Positions 25,915 through 64,000 of a stretch of DNA of 64,000 bases are shown here, in pieces (the first letter of the stretch is position 1; every line of letters starts with the position of its first letter). The position numbers and the translations under genes are program-made. The stretch covers positions 25,697,618 to 25,761,617 of the forward strand of contig NC_134883.1 of the NCBI RefSeq assembly GCF_041734735.1, given 5' to 3'. The stretch comes from Babylonia areolata (lineage: Eukaryota; Mollusca; Gastropoda; Neogastropoda; Buccinidae). The notes under the pieces were generated by a model. That model searched no databases, was not told the origin of the DNA, and saw nothing but the letters and a program-made list of their open reading frames with translations.

Positions 25915-26658
25915 GTATGTCTGTCTGTAACTTATAGAATTCAAACCAACAAAGATTTTACTCTTTTTTTTTTCTAAATGAATTGTATTGCTGCAGAAAT
26001 GGTCCAGATGGTATCAGGTATTTGAATAGTAATGTGTAAATCATTCTGATTGAATCTTTGTGTCGATGCCAAAGCATGAATTTGTTTCTGTCCACCCAGT
26101 GGAGCATTGTGACAGTGATTTTTAAGTTACATTTTTTGTTTGGCTGTTCTGTTTGATCTTGATGATTGCATGCATAGTAAATTGTTCAGTTTTATTTCTG
26201 CCTGTGGGTGTTTGATTTTGGTTTTTAGCTTTTTTTTTCCTTTTTTTTCTTTTTGGTCTCCTTTGCTGTAATTCTTGAATGCATTTTCTTTGTTATGCAG
26301 CATGAATTCCTACGGGTTCGGTGACTTGTGTACCTTTTAGTTTTTATTGTTTTGGGGGTTTTTTTTCCAGTTAATTGTGTTACACTCACACCCCCACAGT
26401 CTTTGTTACTCATTTTGTTCCCTGTTTTTTTCTGTTTTTCAGATCCGCGTTGTAAATGCTTTCCAAATGGACTTAGATTCGCACATGGACAGCTACGATA
26501 AGCGTAGCCGGCCCTCAGTGATAAGCCTCCAGTCTCTGCAGGCAGCTCGGGGCGGGGTCAGTAAAAAACCCGTACTAGCTAGCTCGCCTGAGGCTGACGA
26601 GTCCTCCAGCTCACCCTGGTTCAACAGAAACGATACCATCCCCTATGCTGATGAATGA
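1510..26658 (+). CDS. ATP2B: Plasma-membrane Ca2+-ATPase (PMCA), 3' end with three alternative last exons (gene-level entry; spliced)
   Basis: PMCA is a P-type ATPase that exports Ca2+ from the cytosol across the plasma membrane. Its C-terminal tail holds an autoinhibitory calmodulin-binding helix. The window shows only this tail. A shared exon ends in GQILWVRGLTRLQQQ, which matches the family motif GQILWFRGLNRIQTQ. It can be spliced to any of three last exons starting LRVVRAF, IRVVNAFR or IRVVNAFQ, which match the family continuation IRVV.AF. All joins are phase 0 and the intron interrupts the calmodulin-binding helix. In vertebrate PMCAs the alternative splice site C lies at this same place (established knowledge). 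The catalytic domains and transmembrane helices are upstream, outside the window. The transcript direction converges on UBA1. The paralogue (ATP2B1-4-like) cannot be assigned; invertebrates usually have one or few PMCA genes. Confidence 0.93.
1858..2022 (+). repeat. (CT)n microsatellite just after the shared PMCA donor
   Basis: Two uninterrupted CT runs (1858-1910 and 1995-2022) are separated by pyrimidine-rich sequence. The run is on the RNA-sense strand, so the pre-mRNA carries CUCUCU repeats about 180 nt after the donor. Confidence 0.95.
3420..3720 (+). repeat. Degenerate ~55-bp tandem repeat
   Basis: About six copies of a unit around aatcagaatttgagaag, ctgctgaga and catagccctaaa. They are old and diverged. 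No function is seen. Confidence 0.6.
8281..8960 (+). repeat. G-rich minisatellite abutting PMCA exon T1
   Basis: Imperfect copies of a ~25-35 bp unit around gtgacagtcaggggg and tgttgaggggtgtgg. Long G runs (up to about 17) lie on the RNA-sense strand. It ends about 18 bp before the T1 acceptor. Confidence 0.95.
8979..9320 (+). CDS. ATP2B: PMCA alternative last exon T1 (tail ending SPPTAM)
   Basis: The exon has 342 nt (113 codons plus stop) and follows the acceptor gtgccccag. It starts LRVVRAFKSTLEDL, completing the calmodulin-binding helix. A Ser/His-rich stretch (STHSFHSLRSSRSRLS) and VSRKSTP follow, resembling the Ser-rich and VSKKP parts of the other two tails. The C-terminus PTAM fits a loose class I PDZ ligand (T-x-hydrophobic). 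GC at third positions is high, unlike T2 and T3. The usual polypyrimidine tract is nearly absent because a G-rich minisatellite runs to about 18 bp before the acceptor, so its use may be weak or regulated. A 191-residue open frame on the opposite strand here is only an antisense shadow. Confidence 0.85.
   Translation: MRVVRAFKSTLEDLEDKRSTHSFHSLRSSRSRLSPHSLAEDAGAHHPFLHPHQPCCLSPGGGHIQVKSQSFENVPLVSRKSTPVLYSTNRQAFPPKTLSHSDIAGQRSPPTAM
10448..10635 (+). repeat. 94-bp tandem duplication, each copy carrying AATAAA
   Basis: Copy 1 starts at 10448 (gagctgacaagcatgcatg) and copy 2 at 10542 (gagctcacaagcatgcatg). They differ at only a few sites. Each ends in gataataaatt, so AATAAA occurs at 10522-10527 and 10616-10621. 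This lies 1.1 kb after the T1 stop and could be its polyadenylation region (inference). Confidence 0.6.
11270..15200 (+). repeat. ~4 kb pyrimidine-rich minisatellite (split by a LINE)
   Basis: Dozens of ~25-45 bp units run from 11270 to 12920, of form tgatgtcctgacattc followed by ctttctctctcccct. They turn into units with (CT)10-25 runs and continue on the other side of the LINE (14380-14760). Then a related unit (ttttccctctccttgatg) runs to about 15200. On the opposite strand it gives spurious 60-220 residue open frames full of MSGHQGRE repeats. Confidence 0.95.
12921..14379 (+). mobile_element. 5'-truncated LINE (non-LTR retrotransposon), RT C-terminal part plus 3' UTR
   Basis: From 12921 the frame is open without a break to the stop at 14139-14141 (about 406 residues). 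It starts inside the reverse transcriptase at the catalytic motif (LLLADDVALLSE, the F/YADD box). Next come the thumb-like LKVNMNKSNIVVF and AYKYLGIYFSTKLSF. The C-terminus has a zinc knuckle CPLC...HFVLSC. There is no RNase H. The 3' UTR has gaataaacc and a (CATT)n tail. Both borders are CT repeat, so any target-site duplication is hidden. The missing 5' part and intact frame suggest a young 5'-truncated insertion. The clade is not assigned (CR1/L2/jockey-like superfamily possible). Confidence 0.88.
16295..16474 (+). CDS. ATP2B: PMCA alternative last exon T2 (tail ending ETQF)
   Basis: The exon has 180 nt (59 codons plus stop). It follows a strong acceptor (ccgtttgttttcag). It starts IRVVNAFRMNLDGR, followed by SVHSAHSLQNARMVSKKP, which aligns with T3 SVISLQSLQAARGGVSKKP. 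It ends ETQF, a good class I PDZ-ligand form; vertebrate PMCA b variants end in ETSL/ETSV. The tail could therefore tie this isoform to PDZ scaffolds (inference). A candidate poly(A) signal, AATAAA at 23502-23507 followed by a GT-rich stretch, could end its 3' UTR. Confidence 0.92.
   Translation: MRVVNAFRMNLDGRYDTHSMSSVHSAHSLQNARMVSKKPHSFDTSGDLNQGEVVSETQF
18055..18420 (+). repeat. Degenerate ~36-bp minisatellite
   Basis: About ten diverged copies of a unit around ggatagaggattttatcag and gcacctacatag. Confidence 0.7.
20460..21020 (+). repeat. Diverged ~75-bp minisatellite
   Basis: About eight copies of a unit around caaccaaagtcatatgggg, ggaccactgaaagtagcaa and tgtcaaaggaca, with C-rich spacers. 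The open frames here are repeat-derived. Confidence 0.85.
23502..23507 (+). terminator. Candidate poly(A) signal AATAAA for the PMCA T2 transcript
   Basis: AATAAA in tatgaataaaagtg is followed by GT-rich sequence (gagagtgagtgctggtg and tgtggtgtctg). It lies 7 kb after the T2 stop and before T3. It would give a long 3' UTR; earlier sites are possible. Confidence 0.35.
24205..24275 (+). mobile_element. SINE family 1 body fragment
   Basis: The segment with taatccatgtcaacatttgg and tatggaaacaagaacatacc matches the body of the full SINE at 800-870. Confidence 0.75.
26443..26658 (+). CDS. ATP2B: PMCA alternative last exon T3 (tail ending PYADE)
   Basis: The exon has 216 nt (71 codons plus stop). 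It follows a very strong acceptor with a long T-rich tract (cctgtttttttctgtttttcag). It starts IRVVNAFQMDLDSH. The first 21 bases differ from T2 by only two changes, so T2 and T3 look like a duplicated exon pair. It continues RPSVISLQSLQAARGGVSKKP and ends NDTIPYADE. The acidic end is not a PDZ ligand, so this isoform should differ from T2 in scaffold binding (inference). Confidence 0.92.
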   Translation: MRVVNAFQMDLDSHMDSYDKRSRPSVISLQSLQAARGGVSKKPVLASSPEADESSSSPWFNRNDTIPYADE

Positions 26659-29600
26659 GCACCCCACACAGCGCCGTCACCCCTGTGTGTGGACACACGT
26701 CTCCACCTCTGGCTCCCAGAGGGGGTGGTTGGGGAGGGGGAGGGAGTGGACTGCTGTAGGGAGGGAAGGGGGGAGGAGAGAAGGGATATGAGCCCTGGTG
26801 AGTGGAAGAGGGTGGTCCACATTGCCGGCAGGAGACAGCAGGAAGATAAATAGGCTGAGGTGAGGGAACAGCTGACTGTGACTGGCGTGTCGTCGTGGCA
26901 GCCATCTTGGTGACTTGGCAGGATTTTGTTTGGACCTGCAGCAAAGTGAGGGGATGGGAACAGACAGTGTTTAAGCGCACCACGCCACCTGAACTCTTTT
27001 GTGTGGAGAGAGGGGCTGGGGAAAAAGAGGAAGTGTTGTTCTCTGTCGAGTGATGACTGTATTGTCGCCCATTTCACTTCACAAATTTAAACTGAATGAC
27101 AAACTGTTCATCTTCCCTATCCTTGCCATGTAAAGCTTTTTTTCATCAGGTTTATTCCAGCATAAAAAGTTCATTTGTACAGATAGTTAGATTTTGTCAT
27201 AGGCATCCCCTGCATTTTTAAGTTGATTTTGTGATAGGTGCAGGTGTTCTCTGTACCCTTCGTGTGGTTTGATAGTCTCTGTGGCTCTGTTGAACTCTGT
27301 GAAGCTGTAGTGTCTACATTTGAGTTGCATGGAAAGAGACATGTGCGGGGAGACTTTGCGCAGCTGCTGATCCAGTAATGGGCAAGATCTATGTGTCAGG
27401 TCGGTCTTCGACTTCGTCAGCTTGCTTCCTGCCCACTTTCTCTCTCCATCCTGTTGAAGAGGCTAGCTTTTAGATGCATTGGGTGTTGTAACTAGTTACA
27501 ATAGACACACACATAGCAGTGACAGCATTTCCTGTAGAAGAAGGGAAAAGAGAAAGGAAAATAAGCTCAGTGCTTTTTTTTGTCAGTCAAGCTCTTTCTG
27601 AATGATTATGCTCCAGAACTGAGTGCGAATGACATTGAGCGCAAAACTGAGGTAGCTTATTTGAATATGATGTGGTGTCCCCCTCCCGCCACCCCTTTTC
27701 CCCTCTGCCCTTCCCGCTCCCTTCCATATATGGTATTCTCTTTTTTTTTTCTCTTTTTTTTTCTTTTTTCTTTTTTTTTTTTTTAGAAAGATGTGCAGTG
27801 ATAAAAGAACAATACCAAAGTAAAGTTTGCATTTCTTGACGTCCAGTGAAAGTATTGGTCAAAATCCCAAAGGAATTTCTTCAACAAAGTTGACTATGAC
27901 CATGCAGCATTGCGGGCAACAAAGGAACTCTTTCCACTGTTGCGAACAATATATTCAGCTTGAATGTTTAGCCATCTTAGATAAAATCCACATTTTTTGG
28001 CCCATAAACCCACACATTTTTTACACATTTGAAAGGATCATTTGGACAGGTTTGGATGCAGAGTAGCATCATTAACTACACCAAAATAGTTAATTAAAAA
28101 ATGTAATGCTGTCCACATATTGCTCAACCATTTTCAACAATAGTAAAAGCACTTTCAAAATATCATGTCTGAAAAAGATTGACAAGATGTTTATCAGGTC
28201 TCATCTTTTAAAATCATGTATTGGTAATGGAGCTCAAATTTGACAAATCAGTCAGCCATCCGACCAGTTGTCTACATACTATTGTCAAAACTCAGACAGC
28301 AAGTTGCTCTGGGGTGAGTGAGTGTGAGCATAGTTTTCCGATCCATCAAACAGTGAATTAGCTAGTAAACATTAAAGTCTTTGGCTAGAAATAAACAGAT
28401 AGATCAAATGAGGTCAAGTCATTCCTTTCTTGTGTATGGGTTGAAAAGGTGATCATTCATCCAAGTGAATACAAACATTGCTGAAGCACCTTCTAAGAAA
28501 GGTATCCATTTGATAAGAGTGAGTTTGAGGCAGGAAACTGATCACAGTGTTCGTAGTGTACCACAAAAAACGAGGTAGTGTCTGAGTTTGGTGTTAATTG
28601 ACTTGTAGATTTCTCTATAAATGGTACAGTTGTAACTTGTTACACTACACTCAGCAGTTTGCTTTTTATTGACTTGCATTTCTGTCTGAATGGTAGTTAT
28701 TTACTCCACACTCAGCAGTTTGTTCTTTATTGACTTTCCCCTTCCTGGAATGCCATCGTGTTTTTACATTTTTTTATTTTCTGGGTCGTTCTGTGTCCTT
28801 TGTTTGTGTGATTGATGACACCAGACCATTGCATTTCTGTTGATGGCACTCACACACACACAGTCTGTTTAGCATTGTACTCACCATTCCCGGTACTCGG
28901 ATGGGTGTTTGCAAATTGTCATGAATTGCTGCATCCCACCCCATTCCCACTTCAGTTTCTTACTGTACGTAGAAATGACGTGGTAGGCTTAGCTCCGTCA
29001 GGTGTTGTCCGTGTGCTTGGGTTTTTCCCCTTCTTCACAAAGCAGCACATCAAGGCACTGTGGACTTGCGCGCTGGCCAGGCCAATGTGAGAGACGGATG
29101 CCCAAGTGTTCTAGTCTTGCTCTTCCTACAGTACAGCGCGTGTACAGCCAAGTATTGCCAATATCGGTTTCTCCTTTGGATGTTGATTTGGTTTCTTGCC
29201 ATCTTGTTTTTTTGCCCTTTTTGCAGTTTTTTTTGTTTTGTTTTTGTTTGTGTGTGTGTGTGTGTGTTTATGTGTGTTGTTTTTTCTAATATACATTTTC
29301 ATGGTCTCATCACTTGTGTCCCTTGTATTTTTATCCAGCTTTTGTTGGGACATTTTGAAGGCACACGGATGTTGTGTGTGCACCATAGGATGACTGATGG
29401 CTGATTGGAATGGGGTAGTGTATATCTGTGTGGATGATCTAGGACCATCCAACGATCACCTTGATAGTGCTGCTCACAAGCTGTGCATGTGTGCGTGTGT
29501 GAGCGCAAGGAAGTTTGAGATGGCGGAGATGTACAGACAGGAAATGTGGCACCACTGTGCGAGTCCAGTAAAAAAGTGGTTTGAGGGGGGGTGTTGTTGG

Positions 29601-29984
29601 GGGGCCCAGGGGGACATAGTCATCGTCTCTCTCTTCATGCTTTGGAAGGGCATTCTTCATTATCACTGCAAGGACTGATCTGTGTTGTTTCCTGCCCTGC
29701 CAGTGTGAGATTCCCAACCAGAATCATGTGGAGAGGTCTCCACAGCCAACAACTTGCTGTTGCCTATGCATTATGCCCTCGATTGTGGTATTGGGCTGAC
29801 AGCAGAGGTTTTGGGGTTTTTTTGTATTTTGTTGTTTCCTTTTTTTTTTCTTTTTTCTTTTTTTTTTTGTCATGTTTCCACTTACAAGGGGTGGAGCAGT
29901 GGGCAGCACACACCCTTGGGTTCGTCACACACACACTTGATGCCCCACCCTCCTTCACTTTACTCAGAGAGGTGGTTTGGATTT

Positions 29985-30225
29985 TTAGAAGTGACAATAC
30001 ACCAAGGTTGTGTGTGCAGCATGTACTTTGCATGCTTGAAAGAATCTATGCCCAATAAAGTGAGTTGTCGGAAAATGCGTCAGGAAAGTCTCCTCTGAGA
30101 GGAAAATGTATTTATTCGCACGCTGGCCAAGGAAAGGTGGCAGTGCTGTGTTGTGGCAGTACATTCATCCAGAGGAGAGCACAGCCCACAATCCACACAG
30201 TGTAATCTGCTTTGACAACAAACAA
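29985..30225 (+). mobile_element. SINE family 2, old diverged copy
   Basis: The blocks gtgtgcagcatgtactt, agaggagagcacagccca and cacacagtgtaatctg match the body of the copy at 1019-1490 in order, with many changes and indels. Confidence 0.55.
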
Positions 30226-32744
30226 AATATCACAAAACGTGCAGTTTTGGATGACAAATCATGTTTGTCACTTTTGATTTACTTTTATATTACTTTTTAG
30301 CTGAAGTAATGGCCTGGGAAAGTAAGTGTATGACTTCTGTATCTGTCAGACTAAGTATTTTTCAGAATTGTCTTTGAGTAAAAAATATTTTTTTAAATTT
30401 AAAACAAAAAAACTGTGGACATTGTATTTCAGTTAGAATCATGTTATAATGCATTGCTGAATCTGTTGTATCAGTATCCAGATGAATACAAACAGGACCA
30501 AAACCCTAAAATATGTTAACGCAAGGCCATTTAGGATTACCAAGAATGACCGCAGATTGAAGGTCTTGAAACAACAGGACGAAATATATTTGTTTCAAAT
30601 ATGTTTTAACTGCTGTTTTGTTTTTTTATTGTTGCTTTTTTGTTTGTTTTGTTTTGTTTTTAAGAAGAAAAATGCGAGTTCTTCAATAATCTCCAGTAAT
30701 TCTAACCAGCTATTAGTTCCAGGCTGGAGTCTTCTGTAGTCTCGGGAGTTAAACTGAAAAGGTCCTATTAAACTTTGTTGTGTGTGGAATTTTCTCTGGA
30801 CTCATTTTGCATTTTCCTTTCCCACTTTTGTGAGTCAAGATGCATGGACTCCAGTCAGAGGCAGTCCCCTTGTGCTTGGCATGCAGAAGAAAAAAAGAAA
30901 AAGACCCCTACATCCCTGTGATAGAGGGTGTTCTGCAACCTATGACGCAAGGCAAGGGATAACTTTTTGCAGACCCTATTCGCTTTTGAAGATTTATGAA
31001 CTTTCAAAAATCATTCCATACGTTCTCATCCACTATTTGATGTCCTGGTATTTTAAGACTGCATGTCCTGTAGCAAAGAGAGTCAAGGTTTCCAAGTCTC
31101 TGGGTGTGTTTTTGCCTTGATGTATTAGAAGAGTGATAGGAATTGGCTGTGTTTGGCAAAAAACCAGTGTGGTTAAAAGGGCCACAGACATGACAACCAT
31201 GGCAAACTACGAGTTCACAAGGGCGTGGGGAGGAGGCCACCTTTTATTCCTGTTCCAAGTGGGGGTTGTACGTTTCTCAGTATCTTGGTGTCTATTTAAA
31301 TTTTCTTGTCCCTTTTTCATGAAACTTGCGTTTCTACCAGTCCAGATCTTTCCTTTTTAGAACAGCTCTTCAGTTTGCTGGGACTGAGCTGGTAGGGGGA
31401 AAATAAAAACATACTGAACTGACCGACACTGGGGCAAACTGTGCAGATCAGTACATTGTTCTTGTGCCAACCAGTCTGTTAATGGTTTCCTATTTATGAT
31501 CGTGACTCAATCAGCTGATTATATAATAGGACTACCATTAATGTATGCATTCATATTTGAAGTTTCAAATCCATGGTGGTTTCGAGAAGGGAAAAGACAT
31601 GTATGGATATTATTCTGTATTTCTTCCAACCCCTACCCAACCACTGATTCGATTCAAAACCATGACAATGTATACTAAATCTTAGATTTTTGTATGTGAA
31701 TATTACTGAATGGCTCATTTACGACTGGGATACAATGTGTGTTCAAATAAATATTACGGAGAGTTGCGTATGTTCAGAAAGAAAAGATTTGTGAAAAGAA
31801 CGAGGGAAGAAAAGCACACAAAAAATGTTTAAATGAGGGGTGGGGGAAACATGATATATGTAATACAAGTAAATAATATTTAGCAGTTAATGAGGATGAG
31901 CTTGACAAATGTTTATGGTGTTCAAGCATTGATATAAATAAAAAATCAGAAATGAGTCTAGTTTGGGGGAAAATCCTGCATAGGGATGTTTTCTGCAATA
32001 GAGTTGTCATGAGAGTGAAAACCACATCACATCAACTACTTGGTGACACATTCTTAAGAGTATGTGGTTTGTAGTTTTACATTCTCCTAAAATGGATGTA
32101 TTGATGGCAAATTCCACAAAATGGAAGCTGGCATTCTCTAGTCGAGTGCTTGAAATAGCAACTGAATCATTTCATTTGTAAATGGTGTGTGTTTTCAGAT
32201 ATAAAATTGTGCATGATGTATGCAGTTGTGGAATTCTGGTTTGAAACATCACCAACTGAAGCATAGTTGTACAACTTTGTAAACCTGATCGACAGTCTTG
32301 TGAGACGTCACTTTTTCATTTTGATATTATGGTTAAAGTAATGTGCAATTCTTTTTCATTTTTAAAAATATACTGTGGATACATTTACATTGTTATCTTT
32401 AACAGTTCTCCTCTTCATTCATGTGTAAAGTAACTTCATCTGTTGGTGTACAAATCTTTCTTGCAATAGTGTAAGTCATTTCCTTAGATGAATAAAGACA
32501 GGCAAGGACTGAATAGACCTGTCCTCTTTGGCAAAACTCGTAACTGCTCGACAAGGCAAGGGCAGTGGGTGGGTGCCAGTGTGTTCCTGTCAGACATGTT
32601 TGCACAGCCACAAAACTTGTACAGCACTTCATCATCTTTAGATCCAATGCTTCAATTCTCATTTTGAATCCATACCCCAGCAAGTGCGGTTTTGCTTGTT
32701 GGTGAATGGCATTATGAACAATACGTTATTTATATATTCTGGGG

Positions 32745-32750
32745 TTTATT
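32745..32750 (-). terminator. Candidate UBA1 poly(A) signal AATAAA
   Basis: This is a clear AATAAA on the - strand in the 1.9 kb after the UBA1 stop (34661). It would give a 3' UTR of about 1.9 kb. ATTAAA variants lie closer to the stop (around 33052 and 33732), so the real site is uncertain. Confidence 0.35.
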
Positions 32751-32819
32751 CTTTCATCATTGTATGTCAGGCGGAACTGATGACGAGGGTATGTTGTAAC
32801 TAGTTGAAACCATTGTTAT

Positions 32820-32825
32820 AATAAA
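32820..32825 (+). terminator. Candidate poly(A) signal AATAAA for the PMCA T3 transcript
   Basis: AATAAA is followed about 35-50 bases later by a GT-rich stretch (tgtatgtatggttggtttg), a usual downstream element. It lies 6.2 kb after the T3 stop. If used, the two converging transcripts would overlap by roughly 100 bases. Confidence 0.3.
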
Positions 32826-34660
32826 AACTTTCTTTTATACACCCAGTGTTTCTGATCAGCAGATGTATGTATGGTTGGTTTGCTCCCCGCCCTGCCACAG
32901 TCATCTTTCACATTGCAAACGAAGTACACTCAAATGCAGTTGTTGTTTGCTCCCTCTTCTCTGTTGTGTTGCAAACCAAGTTCATTCAAATACAGTAGAG
33001 TTTGCCGTGCGCCATTCACAAACCCCAACCTCCACTGCTCCTGGTGTGCTTCCTTTAATTACTGCTCACAGCATTGACTTCCAAAGAAACTTCATTTCAC
33101 TGCCAGCCAAATCATTCTCAACACACACAACTGATGAAAACATTTCACTGCCAGCTATGAGAAATCTGAACACATGCCGTGAAAAGCATCTTCAAGTAAA
33201 GATAACAAAATTGATGATGAGTGTGGAAGAGGAGGAGACAAACAGGTATTCATACCAATCAGAAAATATACAATCAAAACCATAAAACAAAAAACGACAA
33301 ACATAATTAAATGAATTGAGAAAAAATGGATGGGAAAGAAGAGAAACATGGGGATGAGAAAAAATATGGAGGAAAAAGAAAATTTTAACCCATCCATCCA
33401 CACACACAATTATATTCTTTTTCTTCTTTTTTTTTTTTCCATTTCTTTGTAAAAAGTCTGAAGACATTCGCCACATGAATTGTGGATTCGCATTCTCTTA
33501 AACTTGTGTCACTGCCCATCTTTGTGTCAACAAGTAACTCTGTATTACTGCAACAAAAGAAAGATGTTGATGGACGACTGCTGGAATTGTGGATGGATGT
33601 GAGAAGATGAATTAAAAAACAAAATAAAAAGTCGTGACACACACACACACCAAAAAAAAAAAAACAATCTGATGATGCAAAACTGCTATTTTGAAGACCA
33701 TCCAAACATACATCCAGACAGTTTTTGAAAAGTTTAATTTCTACAGAATTTAAGGTATTACAACATGTATACTCCAGTTGCCTGCAACAACAGATCCAAT
33801 CTTATAGTCAGTGGTGAATCATAGAACAAGATTCAGCAATCACTTGGAACTTCACAAATGAGTTGATTTAGGAAAACCCTTACAACCATCCAAAGTTTCT
33901 AAATCTTGGGTCTGTCTTGTTTTTCTTCTACTTTTAGTGAAGTGTGGTTAATTTACAAAGTGTTGCAATTTTTCATGACTTGCAGCAACACAAGATGGTA
34001 AAGCTTCACAACACTGTTAAACACTGTTCTTTCTTTTTCCTGAAGTCTGGCAGATAATCCATACAGAAGCAAGCAAAAGAAAAGGGAAAACGATCATGGT
34101 ACTGGGTAAAGTGACTGAACCATAATCTCGCCAAATATCCTCATGCGTTTGTGTGTGTGCAGGCTTGTAGACTCAAAACAACCCCATGTGCAAGCAAAAC
34201 ATAAATTTCTGTCCAGATACTTAAACAGCTAGCACTCTGAAGACAACATATGCTCAAAACAGGATTCCATTCATGACAAGTCATGCGTTCTTTCCTTATT
34301 TAACATGTTCCAAGGCCACAAATGCACCCTACTCTCGCTCACAAGTATGAAACAGGTACAATGCACGTACACATCCACAAAAGGTTTGAGTTAATGAATA
34401 ATTCAGCAACCTGACTTCTGAAGCCAGCATGGACATCAAGTGACTGCATCTCCACAGCACAGCTCAAAACCAATTTCCCCTGTGAACACACTAAATACAG
34501 CCTGACCCAACATGTGCCATCTCCCATCAACGTTTCCGACTGGGCAGTCCTTCCCTAACCTCACTGTCACCATGGACCCTGCAGTAGACATGCTGCCTGG
34601 TTTCTGTCAGCACACAGCGGGGTCACACACACAGGTGCTGGGAACGGCCACCCTCAACAC

Positions 34661-63523
<28,863 letters not shown>

Positions 63524-63720
63524 CTGCCATGACCAAATACTGTCAGTTAACAAAAACAAAGACACTGCAATAAACACTTCACACAAACAGAATGCACTAA
63601 TTTTCTGTACTAATCTAATTTTGGGGACAAAACCAAATTTAATCTAAATCAAGTTACCCCTTTCATTGGCAACTCTTGAACACCTTGAAAACTGAATACA
63701 AGTTATTTTCGATAGCAGAG

Positions 63721-64000
63721 AAAGGAAATTTTTTTCTTAAAATTACATTTATCTAAAATACTTACCCACTAGTGCAGACTCTGGCAGGGAGTCCGCTTCC
63801 TGTCCTGTGCAAACTACTACCCACCCATGCAGAGAAAACGAAAGTAACTACGGCCGATAACCTCCGGGAAGTAGCTTACCTCCCCTCTGTATCCCTGACT
63901 AGCTTCCTCTTTTGACGTCAACCAACCATAACCAGTGCAGTGTGCAGAGAGAACAGGAAGCAGGAAGGATGGGAAGGTCTTAAATGTGGGTCACGTTAAG
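63721..64000 (+). mobile_element. Inverted-repeat element family, copy cut by the window end
   Basis: The left arm starts aaaggaaatttttttctt. The interior matches the complete copy at 49143-49463 in order (gcagactctggcaggg, ggccgataacctccgggaag, gggaaggtcttaaatgtggg). The right arm begins gggtcacgttaag at the window edge. Confidence 0.88.

Larger units (their letters stand above)
16475..26442 (+). other. T2 3' UTR / PMCA intron to T3
   Basis: No exon is recognised. It holds C-rich tracts near 16960 and 17085, a degenerate 36-bp repeat at 18050-18420, a diverged minisatellite at 20460-21020, long T runs, (GT)n at 23826-23851, a SINE fragment at 24205-24275 and (CA)n near 25878-25912. Confidence 0.7.
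26659..34660. other. Intergenic / 3' UTR space between converging PMCA and UBA1
   Basis: No protein gene is supported. It probably holds the long T3 3' UTR (+) and the UBA1 3' UTR (-). It includes a T-rich tract at 27735-27785, a ~70-bp duplicated block at 28640-28740 (cactcagcagtttg...ttattgactt), an old SINE copy at 29985-30225 and simple AC/GT runs. Confidence 0.6.

Noticed and set aside
27580-28066. Possible extra exon after PMCA T3
   Set aside because: No RVV.AF-like start after an AG, and low-complexity T-rich sequence; better read as 3' UTR.
29002-29404. Hydrophobic open frames of 92-114 residues
   Set aside because: They arise from T/GT-rich sequence in overlapping frames with no conserved motif.
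30782-31120. 112-residue open frame
   Set aside because: No recognised family; it lies in the probable PMCA T3 3' UTR.

Overview
This is a eukaryotic, intron-rich, repeat-dense window. It most likely comes from a mollusc, probably a gastropod. That assignment rests on my memory of similar tRNA-headed SINE families in snail genomes and on the protein sequences; it is not proven here. No bacterial, plasmid or CRISPR features are present.

Two conserved host genes lie tail to tail. On the + strand the left half (1-~32.8 kb) holds the 3' end of a plasma-membrane Ca2+-ATPase gene (PMCA, ATP2B family). One shared exon (1510-1677) encodes the first half of the calmodulin-binding domain and ends at a phase-0 donor. 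Three separate last exons follow (8979-9320, 16295-16474, 26443-26658). Each has its own acceptor, completes the calmodulin-binding helix with a different [LI]RVV.AF sequence, and ends at its own stop. Two end in PDZ-ligand-like tails and one does not. The catalytic part of the pump lies off the left edge.

On the - strand the right half (34661-63523) holds 18 exons of the ubiquitin-activating enzyme UBA1 (E1). They encode about 782 residues, from the GPYTFSI motif to the natural C-terminal stop. The exon joins keep the frame throughout. The nucleotide-binding loop, the adenylation motif and the catalytic-cysteine motif are intact. The first roughly 280 residues lie off the right edge.

The rest is intron, probable 3' UTR and repeats. 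The PMCA introns hold a G-rich minisatellite that abuts the first alternative last exon. They also hold a ~4 kb pyrimidine-rich (PTB-site-like) minisatellite, into which a 5'-truncated LINE has inserted. The UBA1 introns hold several minisatellites and two inverted copies of a ~0.9 kb tRNA-headed repeat. They also hold an internally deleted piggyBac-like element bounded by TTAA, and members of a family of inverted-repeat elements. That family has five copies in the window: a complete 321-bp member, a ~5.3 kb member with 40-bp perfect inverted ends, and three partial copies. Its arms carry a perfect splice-donor sequence.

Most other open frames come from (CT)n, (CA)n or minisatellite sequence and are not genes.
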